Source: CAJBVG01 sp943371425 (GTDB taxonomy: Bacteria > Bacteroidota > Bacteroidia > Sphingobacteriales > Sphingobacteriaceae). Taken from it: a stretch of 64,000 nucleotides of DNA. Below, piece by piece: positions 1-8,138 of the stretch (the first letter of the stretch is position 1; each line of letters opens with the position of its first letter). The notes beneath the pieces are model-generated. The model was not told the DNA's origin. It was given only the letters and a program-made list of their open reading frames with translations, and searched no databases. The stretch is taken from the NCBI GenBank assembly GCA_943371425.1, contig CALRUR010000005.1, positions 152,918 to 216,917 on the forward strand. The letters are read 5' to 3'. The position numbers were made by a program, and so were the translations under genes.

Positions 1-17
1 TTTATATATTAGCTTCT

Positions 18-2024
18 ATGAAGCATAAATTTATTTTAATCCTTTTTCTGGTTTCGATATTTCATTCCTCACACGCAGAACAATTCGAGAATTATAAATT
101 TTCAAAAATTACTCCAGAAGAACTTTTAAAAAAATCATACGATATAGATTTATCAGCAGATGCAATAATTTTAGCAGATGTTGGAATAACAGAAATGGAA
201 GGTACGAGCCAAGGCTGGTTTCAGGTAACACAAAAAAGAAAGTGCAGGATTAAAATATTAACTAAAGAAGGATATAGCGCAGCAAATATTAATATTTTAT
301 TACGCGACCGGAATGGGTACAGGGATCGAATTAATAGCATAAAAGGCGTAACGTATAATTTAGTAAATAATGTTGTAGTAGAAACAAAGTTAAACGATGA
401 AAACATTTTTGCAGAAAAACTAAATAAATACAAAACACTTAAGAAACTAAGTTTTCCTCAAGTTAAAGAGGGTAGCATTATAGAATTTAGTTATACATTT
501 AGTACCGACAATATATTTTTACTCATTCCCTGGCAATTTCAAAGTAAATATCCAACCTTATATTCTGAGAATAGAACCTCCATTCCAGATTTTTTCTCTT
601 ACACTCCATCACTTATAGGATTAAGGAATTTCGATAAAGTAAAAGAGGCAACCTCTTCTAAGACTTATACTATATTAGTCAGTCAAAACGATGCATATGG
701 AGCATCAGACAGAATTGACTTAAGTACATCTGTAAACGATAAGCAACTTATTATGCTAAATGTACCCGCATATCGTGAAGAAAAATTTATTTCGGCCGAC
801 TACAATTATATTTCGAGAATAATTTTTCAATTGAATAGTTATAAATTTCCAAACATGCCTCTGAAAAATACCATTAAATCTTGGACTGAATTGTCTGAAG
901 TTTTAATGGATGACGAAGAGTTTGGTAAAGAAGTTTTCAGTAAAAATGTTTGGCTTAGTCCAATTTTAAAACCAATTATTGAAAACACAAGTAACGATGA
1001 AGAAAAGATAAAAGCTGTTTATACATATCTACAAAATAATTATTTAGTAATTGATAATGGTAGTATGTATTTAAGCAAAAACCTAAGTACAATACTTAAA
1101 GAGAAAAAAGGAGGCATTGCCGATATTAATTTACTTCTGGTGGCTATGTTAAGAAATTTAAACATAGATGCTACCCCTGTAATTGTAAAGCCTAAAGAAA
1201 ACGGATTCCCAAATGTTAAGTATCCGTTTTTAGAAGGGTATGATTATCTTATTTGTCATGTAAATATTGATTCGACCACGTATTTATTAGATGCTACTGA
1301 TAAAAATTTGCCTTTCGGGCAATTGAAAATAAACCTTTACAATGGCACGGCACAAGGCATTTCTAAATATAGATTTCCGGTTGATTTATCTCCTGAAGAA
1401 ATAAAAGAACAATCGAGAACTGTATTCGAATTAAGTTATACTGAAAATATTATTTCTGGAAAGTATACCTATACGCCCGGTATTTTCGAATCATATTCGA
1501 TCCGGAATTCTACACTTAATGATTTAAAAAAAGAATTAGTCGAAAAGTGTAAATCGATAAAAGATTATAAAGTGGATACTAGTAGCATTGAAATTTCGGG
1601 ATTAAATAATTTAGAGGAGGATATAATTATAAATTATAAATTTAGTATTCCGTTTACAGACGATAATTTATTTTTAAATGCATTGCTCTCTAAAAGTAAT
1701 ACTTCAAATCCATTTTTAGCAAATAACCGAGAGTTGCCTTACGAATTGCCATATAAAATTGACGTAAATGTAGTTGTTAGCATGATATTGCCTGCAACAT
1801 TAAGTATTGATGAAATTCCTAAAAGTATTAAATCTAGTTTTAATGTTGATGAGGGTTCATACGATTTTATTGTAAGGTCTAGTCCTAGTATGATACAAAT
1901 AAAATCTAAGTTGCAAATTCATAAAACTAATTTTAGTAAAGTAGAAAGCCAAGCACTAACCGATTTTTTTGATATGATTATTTTAAAGGAAACAGAAAAA
2001 ATTGTTTTGAATAAAGTGAAATGA
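18..2024 (+). CDS. DUF3857/transglutaminase-like secreted protein, likely non-catalytic
   Basis: A 668-residue protein with an N-terminal signal peptide (about residues 1-20, ending in HSSHA). A DUF3857-like region occupies roughly residues 45-230 and a transglutaminase-like fold roughly 310-430. In catalytic transglutaminase-like proteins a Cys follows the conserved Gly-Asp; here the equivalent stretch reads KKGGIADIN, so the Cys is absent although the later His (LICHV) and Asp (LLDATD) regions remain. This suggests a binding or structural role at the cell envelope and no hydrolase activity. The stop codon overlaps the ATG of the next gene (ATGA), so the pair is probably translationally coupled. 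Substrate unknown; family assignment rests on pattern recognition of the fold and the Bacteroidota pairing. Confidence 0.85.
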   Translation: MKHKFILILFLVSIFHSSHAEQFENYKFSKITPEELLKKSYDIDLSADAIILADVGITEMEGTSQGWFQVTQKRKCRIKILTKEGYSAANINILLRDRNGYRDRINSIKGVTYNLVNNVVVETKLNDENIFAEKLNKYKTLKKLSFPQVKEGSIIEFSYTFSTDNIFLLIPWQFQSKYPTLYSENRTSIPDFFSYTPSLIGLRNFDKVKEATSSKTYTILVSQNDAYGASDRIDLSTSVNDKQLIMLNVPAYREEKFISADYNYISRIIFQLNSYKFPNMPLKNTIKSWTELSEVLMDDEEFGKEVFSKNVWLSPILKPIIENTSNDEEKIKAVYTYLQNNYLVIDNGSMYLSKNLSTILKEKKGGIADINLLLVAMLRNLNIDATPVIVKPKENGFPNVKYPFLEGYDYLICHVNIDSTTYLLDATDKNLPFGQLKINLYNGTAQGISKYRFPVDLSPEEIKEQSRTVFELSYTENIISGKYTYTPGIFESYSIRNSTLNDLKKELVEKCKSIKDYKVDTSSIEISGLNNLEEDIIINYKFSIPFTDDNLFLNALLSKSNTSNPFLANNRELPYELPYKIDVNVVVSMILPATLSIDEIPKSIKSSFNVDEGSYDFIVRSSPSMIQIKSKLQIHKTNFSKVESQALTDFFDMIILKETEKIVLNKVK

Positions 2025-3865
2025 AAAAAAGCATAGTACTCGTTTTTCTCTTTTTTTGTTCATTTGTTTATGCGCAACAATTTAATTCTAATGTAATAGA
2101 TAGAGATTTGCTTAACAATGCCAATTTAGTTTTTAGGCTTAATGATGAAGAGATATACATACAAACTTCGGAAAAGGTTGAATATAAAGTGCACAGGGTA
2201 ATAACTGTGTTAAACCAAAAAGGTAATAACACATTAAGTATAAATGTTCCAATAAATTCAATTACTAAGCTTAAACAAATAACAATTAATATATACGATA
2301 AGAACGGGTTCTTTATAAAGAAGTATGGCCGTAAAGACATGTATGAATATTCTGATGGTAACGAATATACATTAGCGCAAGATTCACGAAATTTGTCATT
2401 CGCATATATACCGAGAACCTATCCTTATACAATAGAATATGAGTACACAACGGAATCAAAACAAAGTTTGTTTTTACCAATATTGTTTATAAAACCTTAT
2501 CCGAATAGTAGTATAGAAAAATTAAATTTTAAAATCACTTCTAAAAAAAATATCGCTACCTATACAAAGCAATTGCATGTTAGAAAAAATATTCAATACA
2601 AAGAAATAGATGATAAAATTGTATATACTTATACAGATTCATTTGTAAATGAAAGTTCTGAAAACGATGCATTTATTCTTACCAAAGTAAATGATTTTTA
2701 TTTGTACGGAAACAAAGGAAGTTTAAGAAATTGGCAAGAATTAGGTAGTTTTTATTTTGAGTTAAATAAAAATAGAAATGAATTACCTAAAGAGTACAAA
2801 GAAAAACTATTAACAAAAATTAGTATTACGAACGATACAATAGAAAAAATAAAAATCTTATACAAATCTTTACAAGACGATTATCGATATGTAAGCATAC
2901 AGTTAGGAGTTGGAGGTTGGCAGTGTATTGATGCAGCAACAACCTATAAAAATGGCTATGGCGATTGTAAGGCATTATCTAATTTGATGTGTGCCATGCT
3001 AGAGGTAGCAGGAATAAAATCTTATGTTTCACTAATACATGCGAAGAAACATTTCGATCCAATTGCAGCAGATTTTCCAATGTCGTATTTTAATCATGTA
3101 ATAGTTTGTGTGCCATTTGCAACAGATTCAATATGGTTAGAGTGTACCAACAATGTTTCTAATTTTAATTATTTGAATTCGTTTACTGCTAACAAAAACA
3201 CCTTATTGGTAAAACCTTTTGAAAGTGAATTAATTAGAACTCCAAATTTTTTAATGGATACAATATTAAGTAAACATACCTATTCAATAGCTAATTCTAA
3301 ATTGAAATATAATTTAGAAGCTACTTATATTGGTGATTTGGCAGAAGGTATGTATTCGTTCATCATCAATAATAATAAAAAAGAAAAAGATGATTTTATT
3401 CTGAATGTGTATAATGTTAATAATACCAGCCAAACTAACATGAAAATTATTAATTCTAATATTCCGAAAGTTAAATTAGAATTAACTACAGACCAGTTGA
3501 ATTTAATTAATAGAAACTCTAAGCGATTGTATTTGAAATTGAATAAAGCAAGTGATAATTTGTATGCGTTAGAAAACGAACCAGATTATTCAACCTTAAG
3601 TTCTTATACAATTTTAGATACAATAGAAATACATGTACCCGAAAATTATATGCTAGAAAGTAAGTTTTATGATTTTCATTTAGGAAATACTGTTGGTGCT
3701 TATGACATAAAATTTAAACAAGCATCCGACACCTTATTAATTTTAAAAAGCTTAAAGTTGAATGCTATTAAGTTTACAAGTAGCACTTTACTTGAGTACA
3801 AAAATTTGATTTCAAATTTCAAGAATAAGGATATAGAAGAGATCGTTTTTATACTTAAGGACTGA
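2021..3865 (+). CDS. DUF3857 and transglutaminase domain protein, catalytic triad present
   Basis: A 614-residue secreted protein with a signal peptide ending near residue 19 (FVYAQ). The DUF3857 region spans about residues 40-240; the transglutaminase-like core follows. Unlike its upstream neighbour it keeps a plausible triad: Cys316 in GDCKA, His359 in FNHVIV and Glu374 in WLECT (acidic third member). It overlaps the previous gene by 4 bp, so the two are likely made together, perhaps as a catalytic and a non-catalytic partner. It ends before a long inverted repeat at 3871-3965 that separates it from the convergent gene. Function is inferred from the fold; the substrate is not known. Confidence 0.87.
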   Translation: MKKSIVLVFLFFCSFVYAQQFNSNVIDRDLLNNANLVFRLNDEEIYIQTSEKVEYKVHRVITVLNQKGNNTLSINVPINSITKLKQITINIYDKNGFFIKKYGRKDMYEYSDGNEYTLAQDSRNLSFAYIPRTYPYTIEYEYTTESKQSLFLPILFIKPYPNSSIEKLNFKITSKKNIATYTKQLHVRKNIQYKEIDDKIVYTYTDSFVNESSENDAFILTKVNDFYLYGNKGSLRNWQELGSFYFELNKNRNELPKEYKEKLLTKISITNDTIEKIKILYKSLQDDYRYVSIQLGVGGWQCIDAATTYKNGYGDCKALSNLMCAMLEVAGIKSYVSLIHAKKHFDPIAADFPMSYFNHVIVCVPFATDSIWLECTNNVSNFNYLNSFTANKNTLLVKPFESELIRTPNFLMDTILSKHTYSIANSKLKYNLEATYIGDLAEGMYSFIINNNKKEKDDFILNVYNVNNTSQTNMKIINSNIPKVKLELTTDQLNLINRNSKRLYLKLNKASDNLYALENEPDYSTLSSYTILDTIEIHVPENYMLESKFYDFHLGNTVGAYDIKFKQASDTLLILKSLKLNAIKFTSSTLLEYKNLISNFKNKDIEEIVFILKD

Positions 3866-3870
3866 TTTTA

Positions 3871-3965
3871 GGTCACAAAGGACTCTAAGTACTCACTAAA
3901 GTACACAAATGTACACAAAGAAAAACATTGTGTCCCATAGTGTGTACTTAGAGACCTTTGTGACC
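3871..3965. repeat. CACAAAG-family inverted repeat between convergent genes
   Basis: A long imperfect palindrome: both ends read GGTCACAAAGG on opposite strands and the match continues through CTCTAAGTAC and CACT. Inside, the unit (C)ACAAAGTAC recurs every 9-12 bp. It lies exactly between two convergent stop codons and is followed by an A-run, so it could act as a bidirectional terminator. Related copies lie at 13959, 41006, 50615, 52615 and 53810. Confidence 0.7.
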
Positions 3966-3972
3966 AAAAAAA

Positions 3973-6555
3973 TTACCGAATCAATGCAAACCAACCACTA
4001 TCCTCAAACCCTTCACCCTTCAAATAATACACATACGTGCCTGCCGAACATGCTTCACCGTTGTAGGTTCCATCCCAGCTTAACTCTTCTCGGTTTTTAT
4101 GATCAAAGACCAATTGCCCCCAACGATTATAAATTTTGAATTCTTCTACCGCACATGGCAGATTGCCAAAAAATATTTTGAACTCATCGTTTTGCCCATC
4201 GCCATTAGGACTAAAAGCTTGCGGTATTCTGCGTTTGGTTATATCAATGGCTGGCATGTATATACTTACTAATTCAGAATCGGCACATGGAGCATTTATA
4301 TCAACTAAACTTCTTATAACATAATTACCAGGTGTTTCATAAGTGTATGCAATGTTTTTACTTTTAATAACATCACCATTACCCATATCCCAAACTATTT
4401 CGGTAGAATCGGTTGCTAATTTTTGCATCCCAATAAAAGTTTTATTACAGGAATCGAAAGAATATTCTAAGCTACTTTCAATAGGATTTACTACAATAAC
4501 TGTTACAGAATCAATACTGATGCATGCTCCATTTATACCTCTTACATAATAAGTGGTGGTACTTATTGGGTTCGCCCTAGGTGTTTTCGAATATGGGTTA
4601 TCTAAGCCTTTGGTAGGCGACCATATATAAACAGAATCTGGTGAACCTTCTGCATTTAAATCTGCAAACTGCCGTGTACAAACATAAATATCGTCTATTG
4701 CTTTAACGGTAATTGGCGTGTCTATTCTTACTTTAATTTCTATTGTTTCCGAACAAGAACCGTTTGAAATTTGAACTGTGTAATTCATGTTGGTAGTAGG
4801 AGTTACAATTGGTTCGGCAATGGTATTATCGCTTAAAAAAGTACTCGGTGTCCACAAATAATTGGTGCCACCGCTTGCTTTTAATTGATAACTATTCCCG
4901 ACACCACAAATTCGTATGGAGTCAAGTTCAACCTGCAATTTCACTACTTTTATTTTTAACAAACTACTTCCACATATACCATCGTTTGTAATACTTACAT
5001 AAACGTATCCATCATTCTCTGGAATTAGATAGGGGCTAGTGCTTAGTGGACTTGGAGAAAAACTGCCACCAGTTGAGTTCGTCCATTCGAATTTTGCACC
5101 AGGCAAATTAGAGAGCGCTTTTAAATATAGGGTATCACCTAAACAAATAATTGTATCAGCATCTATCCTCACATCAAAAAATTTAATTCGTACCGAGTCT
5201 ATTATAACTCGTCCCGAACATTTTTCAACTGCACGTATGTAAAAAAATCCAGTATCTCGTCTGTGTATATTTGCTACAGGTCCAACGGCTATGCGTATGC
5301 CATCATCATTATCCCAGGCAATGCTGTCTAATAAATCGTAATCGCGTATAGAAATAACCACTGCAGAGTCTGCACATGCATATTTAAATTCTACCGAATC
5401 AAATCTCCTGTAGTCTAATAAATTCCCAACTTTAATAATTGTATCACAAATTACTGGACTTAAAACTTTTACACTAATAATTTCTCCAGGTTCTGCAATG
5501 CCATCTGTAAAGGGTTTTATTTTTAACGATACAGATTGTTGACCTGCAGGTATAGTAACTTGTGAAGTTTGAGGTATGGTATAATCGATGCCAACTTTTG
5601 CAGTACCACCCAACTCAAAGTCGACCACAATTGGATTCGCTAAATTATTAGAATTTCGAATAAATTCTAAATCAATAGAATCGCACTCAGAAAAAATTAC
5701 CTTTTTGAAATTTACTGTGATCCCATTATCGTTTAAACTTTTTAAACTTTGTGCTTCAATAAAAATTCCAGAATCATAAATCAAATCTTTAATATCGGCT
5801 ATTACAAATCGAAGTGTATAGGGAGTACATGGTACTACTTTAGCTTTGGCTTCAATAATTGTGGTAAAACCATCAAAAGAAATACTAGTACCATTTACAT
5901 TGTCGCGGTAGTATACGGAATTGGTAAGGTGATTAACATTTTGAATTGATACAGGAGTTTGTGTACCTGGTATTAAGGCTAAATTGGTTTTGGTTGCATA
6001 CCCTAATCCTTCAATAAATAATCCAAATACGTCATTATAGGTTTGGTTTACAAATTCAGGGTATTCTTCGGAAGCAAATACAAATCGGAAACTAACGGTA
6101 TCCGATTCTGGTATTACTTGGAAACTAATCCAAGCTGCATCAAAATTAGGTTCATTGGAATTAATACTTGTAATGTCTGCATCTCCGGGCTGATTGTTAG
6201 ATGTACCTGTGTTCCCTAATAAATTTGGCCCACGAGCATTTACCGCTCGCCCTGTTGATAAAAATATTCCACTGTCTAGTCCTAAGTTCGAATTTCTGCC
6301 ATCAAAAAACGCAATAGCGTCTAAATTAGGTGACGATTGTATACTTGTATTTGGAATTTCGACTCCTTTACTCGCCAAAACATTTTGAACTAAATCGCTA
6401 ACTGTTCTATTGGTTCGAATTATTAACTGTGCATTAGCCGAATTTATAAAGAATAGGCATGCAATAAACACAATGGTTTTTAATCCCAAATCGTACGGTT
6501 TAGTGCCCAGTTTCTTCAAATTGATATTTTTAATTGATATTTTAGCAAAAACCAT
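3973..6555 (-). CDS. Large secreted protein: choice-of-anchor L domain, beta-sandwich repeats, CHU_C T9SS tail
   Basis: An 860-residue surface protein. The N-terminus has a long basic stretch, then a hydrophobic signal ending NSANA-Q near residue 42. Residues about 45-272 match the choice-of-anchor L domain (FDGRNSNLGLDSGIFLSTG; FASEEYPEF). A Calx-beta-like segment follows (about 280-370), then Ig/PKD-like segments, and the last ~90 residues are the gliding-associated CHU_C domain (PQAFSPNGDGQNDEF, IYNRWGQLVF, GTYVYYLKG), which directs export by the type IX system. It is paralogous in architecture to the gene at 17739-20366. Its start codon is only 6 bp from the divergent threonine aldolase start; a later start (GTG or TTG) nearer the signal peptide is possible. 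Confidence 0.88.
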   Translation of the reverse strand: MVFAKISIKNINLKKLGTKPYDLGLKTIVFIACLFFINSANAQLIIRTNRTVSDLVQNVLASKGVEIPNTSIQSSPNLDAIAFFDGRNSNLGLDSGIFLSTGRAVNARGPNLLGNTGTSNNQPGDADITSINSNEPNFDAAWISFQVIPESDTVSFRFVFASEEYPEFVNQTYNDVFGLFIEGLGYATKTNLALIPGTQTPVSIQNVNHLTNSVYYRDNVNGTSISFDGFTTIIEAKAKVVPCTPYTLRFVIADIKDLIYDSGIFIEAQSLKSLNDNGITVNFKKVIFSECDSIDLEFIRNSNNLANPIVVDFELGGTAKVGIDYTIPQTSQVTIPAGQQSVSLKIKPFTDGIAEPGEIISVKVLSPVICDTIIKVGNLLDYRRFDSVEFKYACADSAVVISIRDYDLLDSIAWDNDDGIRIAVGPVANIHRRDTGFFYIRAVEKCSGRVIIDSVRIKFFDVRIDADTIICLGDTLYLKALSNLPGAKFEWTNSTGGSFSPSPLSTSPYLIPENDGYVYVSITNDGICGSSLLKIKVVKLQVELDSIRICGVGNSYQLKASGGTNYLWTPSTFLSDNTIAEPIVTPTTNMNYTVQISNGSCSETIEIKVRIDTPITVKAIDDIYVCTRQFADLNAEGSPDSVYIWSPTKGLDNPYSKTPRANPISTTTYYVRGINGACISIDSVTVIVVNPIESSLEYSFDSCNKTFIGMQKLATDSTEIVWDMGNGDVIKSKNIAYTYETPGNYVIRSLVDINAPCADSELVSIYMPAIDITKRRIPQAFSPNGDGQNDEFKIFFGNLPCAVEEFKIYNRWGQLVFDHKNREELSWDGTYNGEACSAGTYVYYLKGEGFEDSGWFALIR

Positions 6556-6561
6556 ACCTAT

Positions 6562-7584
6562 ATGATAGATTTAAGAAGCGATACCGTAACTAAACCAACC
6601 AAAGGCATGTTAGAGGCCATGTTTTCTGCCCCCCTTGGCGACGATGTTTATGGTGAAGACCCAAGTATAAATGCTTTAGAACAAAAGGTTGCAGGCATTT
6701 TCGGTTTCGAATCTGCTGTTTTTTGTCCTTCTGGCACCATGACCAATCAAATTGCCATAAAAACACATACTATACCCGGTGATGAAGTTATTTGCGATGC
6801 TACCTCACATATTTATAATTATGAAGGTGGAGGAATGGCTTTTAATTCAGGTGTTCAGGTACGTGCAGTGCATGGTACTTCCGGAAAAATTAATGCTACA
6901 CATGTAGAAGAAAATATACACCCTCCCGTAATAAATTTACCACGCACCTCCTTAGTTGCTTTAGAAAATACCTTGAACAAAGCAGGTGGAGGTTATTATA
7001 CATTAGCAGAAATTGCTACTATTTCCGACATGTGTAAAAAGCATCATTTACCCTTGCATTTAGACGGTGCTCGTGTGTTTAATGCACTGCATGAAACCAA
7101 AGATAATGCTAAAGAATATTCAACTTATTTCGATTCGGTTTCTGTATGTTTCTCTAAAGGCCTAGGTGCACCGGTTGGTTCTGCTTTGTTAGGCTCTAAA
7201 GAATTTATAGCAAAAGCTCGTAGGTACAGAAGGTTGTTAGGAGGAGGAATGAGGCAAGCGGGTGTGTTAGCAGCAGCAGCTTTGTATGCTTTAGATCATC
7301 ATATTAATAGGATAGAAGACGACCATCGTAGAGCTAGAGAAATTGGTAAAACATTAAGCACCGTAAATTATGTTAGAGAACTATTACCTGTGCTCAGTAA
7401 CATCATTATTTTTAAATTAAAGGAGGAGGTTTCATCAGATGATTTTATCGCCTACCTCAAAAAAAATAATATTGTAGCTAATACCATGGGTAAACAAACC
7501 ATGCGTTTTGTAACTCATCTAGATTTTAATGATGATGATTTAGAAAAGGTATTACATGTGATTTCAAATTTTAATATTAAATAA
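6562..7584 (+). CDS. ltaE: Low-specificity L-threonine aldolase
   Basis: A 340-residue PLP-dependent enzyme that cleaves L-threonine or L-allo-threonine to glycine and acetaldehyde. It begins MIDLRSDTVTKPT, the family's hallmark, and Lys199 in CFSKGLGAPVGS is the expected PLP-binding lysine; HLDGARVFNA carries the PLP-ring Asp and the cofactor-binding Arg. Length is normal. Its stop codon overlaps the ATG of the YceI gene by one base (TAATG), starting a chain of overlapping genes that runs to the LytTR regulator at 11716. Cytoplasmic. Confidence 0.95.
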   Translation: MIDLRSDTVTKPTKGMLEAMFSAPLGDDVYGEDPSINALEQKVAGIFGFESAVFCPSGTMTNQIAIKTHTIPGDEVICDATSHIYNYEGGGMAFNSGVQVRAVHGTSGKINATHVEENIHPPVINLPRTSLVALENTLNKAGGGYYTLAEIATISDMCKKHHLPLHLDGARVFNALHETKDNAKEYSTYFDSVSVCFSKGLGAPVGSALLGSKEFIAKARRYRRLLGGGMRQAGVLAAAALYALDHHINRIEDDHRRAREIGKTLSTVNYVRELLPVLSNIIIFKLKEEVSSDDFIAYLKKNNIVANTMGKQTMRFVTHLDFNDDDLEKVLHVISNFNIK

Positions 7585-8138
7585 TGAAAGCCCTCTTTAC
7601 TTTTTTCTTTTTTCTATTTTCAACTTTAACAATTAATGCCCAACAAGTAAATAAATTATTGTTGAATTCGGGTACTGTTTCTTTCCTTTCTGATGCTCCT
7701 TTAGAACAAATTAAAGCGAGTTCAAATAAGCTCAAAGGCTTGCTTTTATTAGCTGATAAAACCTTTGCCTTTACCATAGACATTAACTCCTTTAACGGTT
7801 TTAATGGAAGCATACAACGCGAACATTTTAATGAAAACTATATGGAAAGTGATCAGTTTCCAAGGGCTAGTTTTACAGGTAAAATTGTTGAAGATATAGA
7901 TTTTGAAAAAGATGGAGTATATGAACTCCGTGCTAAAGGTAAATTAACCATACACGGGATAGAAAAAATAAGAACCATAAAAATTACTATTGAAACAAAA
8001 AATGGTCGAATTATGGTGCGATCTAAATTTTTGGTGCTCTTAGAAGAACATGGAATCAATATCCCAAGTATCGTAAATCAAAAAATTGCAGAAGAAATAC
8101 AAGTAGACGTAAACGCACAATTTAATTCGTATGAATAG
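7584..8138 (+). CDS. YceI-family periplasmic lipid-binding protein
   Basis: A 184-residue protein with a signal peptide (residues 1-19, TINA-Q) followed by one YceI domain: LLNSGTVSFLSDAPLEQI at the start and GKLTIHGIEK in the middle are typical. YceI lipocalin-like barrels bind long isoprenoid or fatty-acyl chains in the periplasm. In Bacteroidota, YceI genes often occur with DUF5777 barrels and c-type cytochromes, both present nearby. The start shares one base with the preceding stop; the stop (TAG, at 8136-8138) lies inside the start of the sensor kinase gene, so translation is likely coupled. Confidence 0.92.
   Translation: MKALFTFFFFLFSTLTINAQQVNKLLLNSGTVSFLSDAPLEQIKASSNKLKGLLLLADKTFAFTIDINSFNGFNGSIQREHFNENYMESDQFPRASFTGKIVEDIDFEKDGVYELRAKGKLTIHGIEKIRTIKITIETKNGRIMVRSKFLVLLEEHGINIPSIVNQKIAEEIQVDVNAQFNSYE

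Noticed and set aside
3909..4139. 76-codon plus-strand ORF at the palindrome
   Set aside because: It reads through the CACAAAG repeat into antisense of the CHU_C gene; no protein-like character.
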